Part shown: in pieces, positions 35,920-44,665 of the stretch
Layout: every line of letters begins with the position of its first letter
Numbering within the stretch: the stretch's first letter is position 1
From: Cenarchaeum symbiont of Oopsacas minuta
Lineage (GTDB): Archaea > Thermoproteota > Nitrososphaeria > Nitrososphaerales > Nitrosopumilaceae
NCBI GenBank assembly: GCA_029948415.1
Contig: JAJIZT010000001.1
Span: 397,429 to 461,428, forward strand
DNA: 64,000 nucleotides
Direction of reading: 5' to 3'
The notes under the pieces: model-generated
Database searches by the model: none
Seen by the model: the letters and a program-made list of their open reading frames with translations, nothing else
What the model was told of the DNA's origin: nothing
Translations under genes and position numbers: made by a program

Positions 35920-36060
35920 GTACACGCTTGTTTGGGAAAATTTCCTAATGTCTATGTATTGATTTCTAATCTGCACATTTAAGATTATTTTGCATTTGTT
36001 ATCCACCATTGCTATCTGAAGAATTCCTTGTACACGTCAACTCCAACGAACATGGACTTT
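35920..36060 (-). pseudogene. IS110 transposase N-terminal fragment
   Basis: Close match to 17775-17925: it contains the reverse complement of the VGVD-x-x-K start region and the next 100 bases, with several small changes. Only the start of the transposase remains. Confidence 0.75.
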
Positions 36061-36352
36061 CTCTCAACAGCCCTAGTGTTTTTGTTTGCATTTTGGATCT
36101 TTTAGATTTGTCATTTAAACAATCATCTGAATTCTTTGATCTCTTGGACACATATGGTTATCAAACCGATGGAACGAGTCTGTTCACAAATAAAGTAGCA
36201 TATCTCTGTGCAACATGCCTGCGCATGATGTTACCGTTTTTGTCATATTTGTGACATTTTGATCTGTTTTCTATGCTTTGATCATACAGTATATAGTAAA
36301 GAATTGATCTATCTTTATGAGGATATGCATCGGGCTATTGATTTTTTTGTCA

Positions 36353-36379
36353 ATAGCACATGGATATGCACAAGGTCTA
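36353..36379 (+). repeat. 27-bp exact repeat, copy 2
   Basis: Identical to 18581-18607. Here it sits in a 27-residue frame (36317-36400) that looks like a signal peptide (MRICIGLLIFLSIAHGYAQG), so the repeat may derive from a lost exported-protein gene. Confidence 0.85.
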
Positions 36380-36560
36380 ATGGTTATAGCATATTCCTAA
36401 CACAACTAGTTGGAGCATAATTAAAATGATCTATGTTTGAATTTCTAGGTGTGGAATTTATCCGTAACATGGCAACCCTAACTGAACAAAAAACTTCCTA
36501 ATTTAATAGCCAAATGAAACCTATGAAAACCTACGCGTATTTACCAAAGTATAAAATAAT

Positions 36561-36890
36561 TTATTCACTTTGTTTAAATTTTTCTTGAATTTCTTCTGGA
36601 GACATAATTCTACCAAATAACTTTTCATACCGTGACACTTCTTTTTGAAACATAATTGACCATGTTTTCATATTTATTGGAGATAAATTTAACGTACATT
36701 CAATTTCTCGATTTATAATAGCTTTTGATGCTTTAAACTGATTTCCACTTAATGCCTTTTGAAGATCTGGAAAATCATGTAAAACAGTTAACTTCATTCC
36801 ATCATAATTTAGATTTGAAACTTGTCCAGTAACGTTAATTTCTTTAAAACTCGAACTTTTTGTTACTTCTATATCTGGCATTTCAGACAT
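36561..36890 (-). CDS. Small protein of unknown function
   Basis: 109 residues, acidic-basic mixed, ending MSPEEIQEKFKQSE. A TATA box (GCATATAAAG on the minus strand, centre 36916) is 26 bases before the ATG, supporting a real gene. It stands between IS110 fragments. No family recognised. Confidence 0.62.
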   Translation of the reverse strand: MSEMPDIEVTKSSSFKEINVTGQVSNLNYDGMKLTVLHDFPDLQKALSGNQFKASKAIINREIECTLNLSPINMKTWSIMFQKEVSRYEKLFGRIMSPEEIQEKFKQSE

Positions 36891-36929
36891 ATCATTATAC
36901 TATGCAGAGTTCTTTATATGCTTTTAAAA

Positions 36930-37245
36930 TAAAAGACTTGCAAAAAAAGAGATGCAATTCCAAAGCCACAGTTGCAGCTACAGCAAAGATGCTAAAGGTC
37001 ATTTACTGGTTGCTAAAAGATGGGAGTGATTTTGAACAAAATTACAGTTAGATGTACAGCCGCGAGCAAGTATATGGGGATAATGCTCCGATGTGATAAC
37101 TGCGGCAAGCTCTAACAAGTGGACGAAGACGGTTGTGGGAATAATGTCCCGAATAGATTCTCACTTTTAATGGAAAAACCACACATAGCGAACGCTAAAC
37201 AATAATACGCAAAAAAGCACGAAATACTTAACAATGCACATAGAT
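36930..37245 (+). mobile_element. IS110 3' end, copy B
   Basis: Plus strand: transposase C-terminus (KDLQKKRCNSKATVAATAKM, then KVIYWLLKDGSDFEQNYS, stop at 37049-37051) and about 190 bases of noncoding tail, nearly identical to copy A in inverse orientation (16790-17120). The upstream half of the element is missing here. Confidence 0.85.
37052..37245 (+). ncRNA. IS110 noncoding 3' region with hairpins, copy B (possible element RNA)
   Basis: Hairpins GGGG-ATAATG-CTCC (37076-37089), GGGA-ATAATG-TCCC (37137-37150) and TAGC-GAAC-GCTA (37186-37197). The first two share the same loop. In the divergent copy C the second stem is GAGG/CCTC, so pairing is kept by changes on both sides. A block from about 37098 to 37136 is conserved in all three copies. 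IS1111-group IS110 elements carry their bridge RNA after the transposase gene, which this matches in place. Confidence 0.45.
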
Positions 37246-37248
37246 GCA

Positions 37249-37284
37249 TTTACGCACAAAAATACAGAGTAGCTGACCTCATAC
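37249..37284 (-). mobile_element. Half of the MITE-like element
   Basis: Reverse complement of the left part of the 22861 element, ending with TGACCTCATAC at 37284. It begins right after the IS110 copy B end, as if the IS had inserted into a MITE copy. Confidence 0.75.
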
Positions 37285-37291
37285 TTTTTAG

Positions 37292-37375
37292 TGGATGTGG
37301 CAATAGCTTTTGTCTGGTATGGATTTGAATGAACAACGTCTAGATCCAGTCTGTCGGTCATATATCTAAATAACC
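37292..37375 (-). pseudogene. IS110 transposase internal fragment
   Basis: Matches 17657-17748 (the YMTDRLDLDVVLLNPYQIKAIA region) with a short deletion or substitution. A third IS110 piece in this 1.5-kb zone. Confidence 0.7.
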
Positions 37376-37404
37376 ATGTGTACACGTATAATCTTAAAAA
37401 TTGC

Positions 37405-37413
37405 ATTTATTTA
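37405..37413 (+). promoter_or_regulatory. Aconitase TATA box
   Basis: ATTTATTTA is centred 27 bases before the GTG start at 37436, fitting a leaderless transcript. Confidence 0.5.
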
Positions 37414-37435
37414 TGGGCAACAATATACATGATAT

Positions 37436-39700
37436 GTGAACGTGGCAACCACGTCTGAACTAGTATCCAAAGTATATTCGATATTGGACAAACGTGTTAA
37501 AAGCTATCGCCGTATGGCAGGTCATCCTCTAACACTTGTCGAAAAAATAATGGCTGGACATTTTGAGAAAGAACCTGATTCAATTCCACGTGGTGGATCT
37601 GATTATGTTTTCTTACAACCTGATCGTATAGCACTACAAGATGTTACTGGACAGATGGTGATGTTACAGTTTATGCTAGCTGGGATGAATCAGACTATGA
37701 TTCCAACTACTGTACACTGTGACCATCTTATACGTGCAGTAACTGAAGGTGAATCAGATACAAAGATGTCACTTGATGAAAATAGCGAAGTGTTTCTATT
37801 TTTGGAATCTGCTGCATCAAAGTATGGATGTGGATTTTGGCGACCTGGTGCAGGTATCATACACCAGGTGGTGCTTGAAAATTATGCATTTCCTGGAGGA
37901 CTGTTAATAGGAACTGACTCACATACACCAAACGCAGGTGGACTTGGAATGATGGCAATAGGAGTCGGTGGTGTGGATGCGGCCGAAACGATGGCTGGAA
38001 TGCCATGGGAACTATTGTGTCCAAAGATCATCGGCGTAAAACTTGTTGGTAGTCCAAGTGGATGGACATCACCAAAGGATGTCATACTACGCGTTGCCGG
38101 AGAGCTGAGCGTCTCTGGAGGAACAAACTCTATTGTAGAATACTTTGGTCCAGGTGCCTCTTCAATCAGCTGTACGGGCAAGGCTACTATATGCAACATG
38201 GGAGCTGAGATTGGCGCCACTGCGTCAATATTTGCATATGATGCAAGTATGAGCAAGTATCTACGTTCAACTGAGAGAAAAGAAATTGCAGAGATGGCAG
38301 ACAAGCACAAGGATCTCTTAAACCCTGACCCAGAAGTGGAGCGTGAACCTGAAAAATACTTTGATAGAGTAATCGAGATAGATCTTTCAACTTTGGAGCC
38401 TCACATAGTCGGACCTCATACACCAGATCTTGCAAGACCAATCTCAAGGTTTGCCAAGGAAGTTGAAGAAAAAGGATACATTGACAAAATATCTGTTGCA
38501 TTAATTGGCAGCTGTACAAACTCTTCGTACGAGGACATGTCACGTGCAGCCGATATTGCAAGACAGGCTGCCAAAAAAAGAATTAATGCAAAAATACCTC
38601 TGCTTGTCACTCCAGGATCAGAGATGATACGTGCTACTATAATGCGCGACGGACAGATGGACTCGCTACAAAAGATCGGGGCAACTGTGCTTGCAAATGC
38701 ATGTGGTCCGTGTATAGGTCAATGGAGCCGCCCAGAATTAAAGAAAAATGACGCAAATACAATTGTAACCTCGTTTAACCGTAACTTTCCAGGACGTAAC
38801 GACGGTAGGCGTGAGACGATGAACTTTATCGCGAGCCCAGAGATTGTTTTAGCATTAGCATTGAGTGGAAGACTCTCCTTTAATCCAGTATGTGATTCAT
38901 TGCAGACCATAGATGGAACAGAATTTACATTAGAGCCACCAAAACCTGCACCCGATGTGCCAAAGGATGGATTTGAACTCACAGAAGGAATCTATCTTCC
39001 ACCTTCTGATAATCCTAATTCTATACAAATCAAATTAGATTCTTCAAGTAAACGACTTCAGAAACTTGAACCGTTTCAGCCATGGAACGGCAAAGACTTT
39101 GAAAGAATGCTCATAATGACAAAAGCAAAAGGCAAGTGTACTACAGATCACATATCTCCAGCTGGTGCATGGCTCTCACTTCGAGGACATCTTGATGCTC
39201 TAAGCGATAATATGTTACTTGGAGCAATAAGTGCATTTGATGGACGGGTAGGTGAAGGAACAAACATGCTTACTGGAAAAGATGCACCATACGCGCAGAT
39301 TGCCCGTGATTATAAAAAACATGATTTATCTTGGATTATAATCGGAGATGAAAACTATGGAGAAGGAAGTAGCAGAGAACATGCGGCCATGACTCCTAGA
39401 TATCTTGGATGCGTAGCAGTTGTAGCTAAAAGCTTTGCACGTATACATGAAACAAATCTGAAAAAACAAGGTATACTAGCACTCACCTTTGAAGATCCTA
39501 TCGACTATGAAAAGGTGCAATATGGCGATAAAATATCCCTTTTAGGACTGCAAGAGATGGCTCCTAGCAAACCAGTAAAATGTGTTTTAGAGCACACAGA
39601 TGGTAAAGATGAGATACGTTTGATTCATTCCTATAATCTAAAACAGTTGGAATGGTTCAAGGCTGGGTCTGCACTAAACGTTTTGCGAAAAAAACAGTGA
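37436..39700 (+). CDS. acn: Aconitate hydratase
   Basis: 754 residues of the mitochondrial-like aconitase type: GTDSHTPNAGGLGMMAIGVGGVDAAE, Fe-S ligands in GSCTNSSYEDM and ANACGPCIGQW, swivel domain with TTDHISPAG and NYGEGSSREHAA. It interconverts citrate and isocitrate in the TCA cycle. GTG start. The gene lies just after IS110 debris, but its promoter is intact. Confidence 0.97.
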   Translation: MNVATTSELVSKVYSILDKRVKSYRRMAGHPLTLVEKIMAGHFEKEPDSIPRGGSDYVFLQPDRIALQDVTGQMVMLQFMLAGMNQTMIPTTVHCDHLIRAVTEGESDTKMSLDENSEVFLFLESAASKYGCGFWRPGAGIIHQVVLENYAFPGGLLIGTDSHTPNAGGLGMMAIGVGGVDAAETMAGMPWELLCPKIIGVKLVGSPSGWTSPKDVILRVAGELSVSGGTNSIVEYFGPGASSISCTGKATICNMGAEIGATASIFAYDASMSKYLRSTERKEIAEMADKHKDLLNPDPEVEREPEKYFDRVIEIDLSTLEPHIVGPHTPDLARPISRFAKEVEEKGYIDKISVALIGSCTNSSYEDMSRAADIARQAAKKRINAKIPLLVTPGSEMIRATIMRDGQMDSLQKIGATVLANACGPCIGQWSRPELKKNDANTIVTSFNRNFPGRNDGRRETMNFIASPEIVLALALSGRLSFNPVCDSLQTIDGTEFTLEPPKPAPDVPKDGFELTEGIYLPPSDNPNSIQIKLDSSSKRLQKLEPFQPWNGKDFERMLIMTKAKGKCTTDHISPAGAWLSLRGHLDALSDNMLLGAISAFDGRVGEGTNMLTGKDAPYAQIARDYKKHDLSWIIIGDENYGEGSSREHAAMTPRYLGCVAVVAKSFARIHETNLKKQGILALTFEDPIDYEKVQYGDKISLLGLQEMAPSKPVKCVLEHTDGKDEIRLIHSYNLKQLEWFKAGSALNVLRKKQ

Positions 39701-39705
39701 AAATG

Positions 39706-39850
39706 TGGGGCCGACCGGAATTGAACCGGCGACCTACGGGTCACTGCAGCTCCAAACTTACATCATCCCTGAGTCAGAAGTTTAGCGACCTCTGGAGCCC
39801 TTTGCGGTGATTTGTCGCACTGTCGCCCTACCAGGCTAGGCTACGACCCC
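39706..39850 (-). tRNA. tRNA-Trp (anticodon CCA) with two introns
   Basis: Acceptor GGGGTCG/CGGCCCC (one U-G), T arm GCCGG-TTCAATT-CCGGT. Removing 21 bases (39801-39821) between positions 28 and 29 and 50 bases (39742-39791) after position 37 gives a fully paired anticodon stem ACGGG/CCCGT with loop CTCCAGA and 74-base mature length. The longer intron has CTGA and ATGATG motifs like box D and C, and TGGAGC complementary to the anticodon loop. Confidence 0.92.
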
Positions 39851-40628
39851 ACGAATGTGTTACATCAAGACCTGAATTTAAGTTATTTTTGGTAAAACTC
39901 TTGTATAATAGAAGATCTTTCAACAAATATGAAAAGCTCCAAAATGTAATGTTTTAGACACAATCTTGGATCACTGTTTCAATTATAATGAACACTAATT
40001 TTCACAACTTGGATATTTCACTTTATATCCCATAAATCTAATTCGATGTATGAGATCAAGTCTAGTGACAATATGTGCATATGATAAATTGAATGATGAA
40101 ATTTTACTTCATAAACGTATGCAACTCCGTTTGTAACTAATTCATCATCAGAATTACTATGTAAAAATATAGTCTGTTGCACAAGCTTTCTAATATCAGG
40201 ATGTGATTTAGGCATAAAAATTCGAGTTATACAAAAGTATGTAAAAATGGAAAATCATATTAGTTTATAACCTATTGAGAATTAACAAGATATAAAATTC
40301 ACAATATTAAAATCACACCATCATTAATACTATATATTGACAAAATCTCAACCTAAAAGAGCAGATTCATACAACAAAGAAAACCCAGCACACAATCCAA
40401 CATCTGTAAAAAAATCCAAATAGAGTATTTTACTCAAAATAAAACTCATTTTTTATCTTGTTTTTAAAATATGCGAGTTGGAATATATCCTATCTGATCG
40501 TAAATTATGTCTAAAACCACATCAATTTTATTTAAAACTAAAAATCTCAACATTATACACATACACTATTCGTTAATTTTTACATAATCTTTGATAATAC
40601 TTAATGAACACTAGTATACAGTATCAGT
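39851..40628. other. 778-bp gene-poor region
   Basis: AT-rich. Apart from a doubtful 65-codon frame (40018-40215, minus) there is no gene. A 28-codon TTG frame at 40336 (TKSQPKRADSYNKENPAHN...) reads well but has no promoter at the right distance. Confidence 0.45.
40018..40215 (-). CDS. Doubtful 65-residue ORF
   Basis: MPKSHPDIRKLVQQTIFLHSN start, then DDELVTNGVAYVYEVKF; composition is acceptable but there is no family and only a weak TATA-like sequence 16 bases upstream. Confidence 0.25.
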   Translation of the reverse strand: MPKSHPDIRKLVQQTIFLHSNSDDELVTNGVAYVYEVKFHHSIYHMHILSLDLISYIELDLWDIK

Positions 40629-41156
40629 ATGGTACGTCCAATAACCATTGTGGCTGCAACTATACCAGCTATTATTGCCATACTGTTTGCGGTTGCACTT
40701 TTGGGACAGGATCAAATTCCATTCCAAGCAGCGAGTCCGTACGACAGATTAGATATAGAATACGTGCGTCATAAAGTACGTCTAATATCGCATGGAGTAA
40801 CAGAAAATGCTGTATCAGTTTCCAGTGAAGTACTTTTGTTACGTGATGATGGTTCTGCAACATATACTACTGTTACCGCAAATGGTGCAATGCCTCCGAT
40901 ATCTTATTCTGTGGGTCAAGAGGGTGTGAACCGGCTAAAAGCACTAGTAAAAGAGACAGGATTTACCTCGATAAATGCAAAGTTTCCAATATCAGATAGA
41001 ATGTCAGAGTATAATGTATCCACCATAAAGATAAATCTAAATGGTGATCGACTACAGCTACGGTGGCCAGAACAGAATGCAACTGATGCGTTTATTCCTC
41101 CAGTAATCACCGCCGTAGAAGAAGAGCTTGGCAGAATAATCACCATGGCTCCATAA
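40629..41156 (+). CDS. Membrane-anchored exported protein of unknown function
   Basis: 175 residues: one N-terminal helix (VAATIPAIIAILFAVALLG) and an outer domain with a repeated strand pattern (SATYTTVTANGAMPPISYSV; VSTIKINLNGDRLQLRW). No catalytic motif. Ends 43 bases before pdxS. Confidence 0.82.
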   Translation: MVRPITIVAATIPAIIAILFAVALLGQDQIPFQAASPYDRLDIEYVRHKVRLISHGVTENAVSVSSEVLLLRDDGSATYTTVTANGAMPPISYSVGQEGVNRLKALVKETGFTSINAKFPISDRMSEYNVSTIKINLNGDRLQLRWPEQNATDAFIPPVITAVEEELGRIITMAP

Positions 41157-41199
41157 CCTTCACCTAAACTAGAAATAGCTAACGGTACACAAACAACGT

Positions 41200-42156
41200 A
41201 TGATATCGCTTGCAGGTGACGTGACAGACGCTAAAGGAATTATAGAATTTGATGATTCGGTTTGTGGAACATCTGTGGTGAAACGTGGTTTTGCACATAT
41301 GCTAAAGAATGGAGTGGTAATGGACGTTACCACCGTAGAACAAGCAAAGATTGCAGAAAAAGCTGGTGCCGTCTCTGTAATGGTTTTAGACAAGCTACCA
41401 TCTGACATACGTAAAGCAGGTGGTGTTGCACGTACGGCAAGCGTGAAAATAATCAAAGAGATAATGGATTCTGTTACGATACCTGTAATGGCAAAATGTC
41501 GTATAGGGCATGGATATGAAGCCAAAATACTTGCAGAGACGAACGTTGACATGATCGATGAATCTGAAGTTTTAACGCCAGCAGATGAACTACGTCATAT
41601 TTGGAAGTGGGATTATACTGCTCCATTTGTAAACGGCGCACGCTCTCTAGAGGAGGCATTACGCCGAATAGAAGAAGGTGCTGCCATGATACGTACAAAA
41701 GGTGAGCCAGGTACGGGAAATGTTGCAGAGGCTATAACACATATCAAAAAAGTAAACGATGGATTGCGCCTGATAAAAGCAGTATACGATTCAGATGATA
41801 CACAAGAATTGGTTCGTATATCTAGACAGATGCGTGTATCATACGAGCTGGTCAAAGAGACTGCAAAGCTTGGACGTCTTCCTGTTGTAAATTTTGCAGC
41901 AGGTGGCATTGCAACGCCAGCTGATGCTGCTTATTTGATGTCACTTGGATGTGATGGTGTCTTTGTGGGTTCTGGAATATTTTCTACAGATGATGCAGAA
42001 CGTCGAGCCTACGCAATAGTACTTGCCACCACGTACTGGGAGGATCCAGTAAAGGTGGCAAAAGCTCAAAATATGATAGATGAAAGACAGTCGATGTTGG
42101 GACTAGATGCTGCCTCTATAGATCTAAACATGCAAGAGCGAGGTGCTAACGCATGA
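41200..42156 (+). CDS. pdxS: Pyridoxal 5'-phosphate synthase subunit PdxS
   Basis: 318-residue TIM barrel with [54 protein letters not shown] and [20 protein letters not shown]. The Asp and two Lys residues of the catalytic sequence are present. PdxS makes PLP from ribose 5-phosphate, glyceraldehyde 3-phosphate and ammonia supplied by PdxT. Confidence 0.98.
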   Translation: MISLAGDVTDAKGIIEFDDSVCGTSVVKRGFAHMLKNGVVMDVTTVEQAKIAEKAGAVSVMVLDKLPSDIRKAGGVARTASVKIIKEIMDSVTIPVMAKCRIGHGYEAKILAETNVDMIDESEVLTPADELRHIWKWDYTAPFVNGARSLEEALRRIEEGAAMIRTKGEPGTGNVAEAITHIKKVNDGLRLIKAVYDSDDTQELVRISRQMRVSYELVKETAKLGRLPVVNFAAGGIATPADAAYLMSLGCDGVFVGSGIFSTDDAERRAYAIVLATTYWEDPVKVAKAQNMIDERQSMLGLDAASIDLNMQERGANA

Positions 42157-42752
42157 TAAAGATCGGAGTATACTCTGTACAGGGAGATGTAAGAGAGAAC
42201 ATTGTTGCATTAAAGGATGCATCATCCAAAGCAGGTTTAGAATACAATGTGAATACTGTTGTAACTCCAGAGCAGATAATGAATCTTGATGCAATAATAC
42301 TTCCTGGAGGTGAGAGTACTGTAATAGGTGGTGCCGGAGCTAAAGATGGTGCATTGCGCGCCATAAAAGAAAAGGCCAAAGCTGGAATGCCTGTGCTTGG
42401 AATATGTGCTGGAATGGTACTACTTGCAAAGCAAGCATCCGATCATACGACAGGAGTGACAGGGCAACCATTATTGGGTCTTCTTGATATGCAGGTGGAA
42501 CGCAACTCGTTTGGGCACCAAGGTAGATCATTTGAGGCAGATGTATGTATAGCGCCACTTCAAATACCAAAGATACACGTGGCGTTTATCAGAGCTCCAT
42601 CTGTATTGGCAGTTGGTTCTACAGTTGAATCTATTGCAGAGTTTGATGGTAAAACAGTCGCTGTACGCTCTGGAAAAATAATTGCTACTGCATTTCATCC
42701 AGAACTTGGAGCAGACACCTCTGTATACGAGAGATTTCTTGAAACTATTTGA
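42153..42752 (+). CDS. pdxT: Pyridoxal 5'-phosphate synthase glutaminase subunit PdxT
   Basis: 199 residues with the glutaminase triad: [10 protein letters not shown] (Cys), and FHPEL (His, Glu); also LPGGEST. It overlaps pdxS by 4 bases (ATGA), so the two subunits are made together. Confidence 0.97.
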   Translation: MIKIGVYSVQGDVRENIVALKDASSKAGLEYNVNTVVTPEQIMNLDAIILPGGESTVIGGAGAKDGALRAIKEKAKAGMPVLGICAGMVLLAKQASDHTTGVTGQPLLGLLDMQVERNSFGHQGRSFEADVCIAPLQIPKIHVAFIRAPSVLAVGSTVESIAEFDGKTVAVRSGKIIATAFHPELGADTSVYERFLETI

Positions 42753-43398
42753 TCTGCTCTAAAATAGAAAATGCAGCCATATTACTCATGGCTATTCCAC
42801 AATACTGGACATTTCGTCTCGTCTTTTCACAATACTTGTTTACCTTTTTGTGAGATTGTTCGGCGGCGATCTCTAATACGACTGCATGTCTATATGGAAA
42901 ATCAAATTTTTGAGCTATCGGTGAACATACATGTATGTCACATATGCTGGCTTTACATATTCTATCTCGTTTTACCACTACAGATGCCACGTCGGTTATG
43001 TCTTCCTCTGATGCCTCATAGTCTAAATAATATGTACTGACAAAAGTTGCTTTATTTTCAGAATATCGTTCAAAAAGATCCTCCATTGTATGAAACACAA
43101 AAGATGCTTTTTCTTCGCCATATTTGGAAATGTCTTTTTCAAGTTTGATGGTGTTTGTGCATTTTGCAAGCATGTATAAATTTGATATTTTACTTAGATA
43201 CTGTTTTACTTCATTTGGAAATGTGGCAGTAACAAAATACGCTTCTTGGATGTTTTTAGAATTAATCAACGTGTCTTTTATTTTGACGGATTCGGCATTA
43301 TGCAGATCTGGCAAGCATACATATCCTACAATATTTTTATCCATACGAATTTTGTTGAATATAGTGCCAAGTATTAAGATTTGTCGCCTGATCATCAA
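42745..43398 (-). CDS. Protein of unknown function
   Basis: 217 residues, cysteine- and histidine-containing C-terminus (CKASICDIHVCSPIAQKF, YCEKTRRNVQYCG). Convergent with pdxT (8-base overlap). An in-frame ATG at 43344 (MDKNIVGYVCLPDL) may be the true start because the preceding 18 residues look atypical. Confidence 0.72.
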   Translation of the reverse strand: MMIRRQILILGTIFNKIRMDKNIVGYVCLPDLHNAESVKIKDTLINSKNIQEAYFVTATFPNEVKQYLSKISNLYMLAKCTNTIKLEKDISKYGEEKASFVFHTMEDLFERYSENKATFVSTYYLDYEASEEDITDVASVVVKRDRICKASICDIHVCSPIAQKFDFPYRHAVVLEIAAEQSHKKVNKYCEKTRRNVQYCGIAMSNMAAFSILEQIK

Positions 43399-43426
43399 TT
43401 AAATATGTGTAATTGTTAGTACTCGT

Positions 43427-43936
43427 ATGTTTGGTAGTAAACCTGAACTAGAGGAAGGTCAGTATGTATTTGCTACCGTGGGCGATAAAAAATATCGTGA
43501 CTTTGTAATAGGTGCTGTAACTGGAATAGAAAATGAAAAAATAGGTGTAAATGGAATTCTTGTAAAACCAGTAGGATTGAAAAATAAAGTTGAACAAAAT
43601 AAAGCAGGACCTCGCTCTGATGAAATATTGACAAATCCAACTTCAGAGAACTGTATCTTTTCTCTAATTTACAGGATAGAGCATGAGAATTTTACTGGCA
43701 TACTAGATGAAAAAGACAACCGTATAGAACACATTCCACCTAGCACATATGCAATTCTTGATGGCTGGATACGTGAATCTCTACCCGATCTGATAAATAC
43801 AGTTCTCTCTTTGAGTGCTGGAGATGATAGAGACAAAGCAAAATCGATACTACGAAACAAAATGGAATCATTACACAATAAGAGATTGCGAAGAAATCTA
43901 TATTCTGTATGTCGTAGTTTGAAAATATTAAACTAG
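43427..43936 (+). CDS. Protein of unknown function
   Basis: 169 residues, soluble, with a beta-rich first half (EGQYVFATVGDKKYRDFVIG) and helical end (DRDKAKSILRNKMESLHNKRLR). Convergent with rpl12. No family recognised. Confidence 0.72.
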   Translation: MFGSKPELEEGQYVFATVGDKKYRDFVIGAVTGIENEKIGVNGILVKPVGLKNKVEQNKAGPRSDEILTNPTSENCIFSLIYRIEHENFTGILDEKDNRIEHIPPSTYAILDGWIRESLPDLINTVLSLSAGDDRDKAKSILRNKMESLHNKRLRRNLYSVCRSLKILN

Positions 43937-43975
43937 GTTTACAATAATTAAATTGATGATTTGAAAATATTATTT

Positions 43976-44278
43976 TTATCCAAACAATGAAGAGAGACCT
44001 TCCATTGCTTCATCTGCAGATTTTGCAGTCTCTTTGGGTTTTTCTTCACTCTTTGCTTCTTTTGCATCGTCTTTGGCTGTAGGTGCTGCTGCTACCGCTG
44101 CTATTGGTGCTGCCTTTACAGCCTCGTCAATGTTGACGTCTGCAAGTGCGGCCACTAGTGATTTTACTTGTGCCTCGTTTATATCGATACCTGCTGCCTT
44201 TACAACAGAGGAGATATTTTCTTCACTGACATCTTTTTGCAATTTGTGTAAAAGCAGTGCCGCATAGACGTATTCCAT
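43976..44278 (-). CDS. rpl12: 50S ribosomal stalk protein P1 (L12)
   Basis: From ATG at 44278: MEYVYAALLLHKLQKDVSEENI, helical dimer domain, alanine-rich hinge, charged part and the terminal factor-binding motif MEGLSSLFG. ATG 44278 is chosen because TATA (44301-44308) is 26 bases upstream and archaeal P1 starts MEY. In most archaea it follows rpl10, but here it is about 7.8 kb away. Confidence 0.95.
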   Translation of the reverse strand: MEYVYAALLLHKLQKDVSEENISSVVKAAGIDINEAQVKSLVAALADVNIDEAVKAAPIAAVAAAPTAKDDAKEAKSEEKPKETAKSADEAMEGLSSLFG

Positions 44279-44300
44279 GATTAAAGGCTTTTCGGACATA

Positions 44301-44308
44301 ATATAAAA
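44301..44308 (-). promoter_or_regulatory. rpl12 TATA box
   Basis: TTTTATAT on the minus strand is centred 26 bases before the chosen ATG. It gives rpl12 its own promoter, needed because it is no longer next to rpl10. Confidence 0.6.
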
Positions 44309-44411
44309 CTATATGAAATCTAGATTATGTGTAAAACATGGAGAGATTGAATGGGCATTGATGATCTTACATCAGCAGAGATGACGGACATTAAAATAAA
44401 AGGAAAAAACA

Positions 44412-44488
44412 GTACGAGGTCAGCTACGTATTTTTGTGCGCAAATGAAGAACTTTCTTGATAATTATAGGCAGGATGTGACCTCATAC
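44412..44488. mobile_element. MITE-like element, copy 2
   Basis: Ends GTACGAGGTCA and TGACCTCATAC, interior similar to 22861-22941 (TTTTTGTGCGCAAAT, TTGATAATTATA). The flanks do not show a clear duplication. It lies between rpl12 and the methylase island. Confidence 0.82.
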
Positions 44489-44665
44489 TTTTAAAGAAAT
44501 TTTATCTAGATGGCGTACGGAACATTCGACTTCTATGCGCTAATGGAAAACTGTGATCAACAATACATAAAGATAGGAATATGGTCATGTTTGAAATATT
44601 GTCTATTTTGATTCAGATTAACAAAGTATGGGAATTGTTATATTAAAAAATAATGAAGCGGTTGT

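Larger units (their letters stand above)
35654..36560. other. Mobile-element debris region
   Basis: Besides the IS110 fragment and the 27-bp repeat listed separately, a frame at 36064-36254 reads protein-like (LDLLDLSFKQSSEFFDLLDTYGYQ) but has no supported start or family. No intact gene seen. Confidence 0.5.

Noticed and set aside
36064-36254. Protein-like frame in the IS debris (LDLLDLSFKQSSEFF...)
   Set aside because: No start with promoter support and no family; probably a relic or chance frame.
40336-40422. 28-codon TTG frame (TKSQPKRADSYNKENP...)
   Set aside because: Reads like protein but the TATA-like sequence is immediately adjacent to the start rather than about 26 bases upstream, and no family is known.
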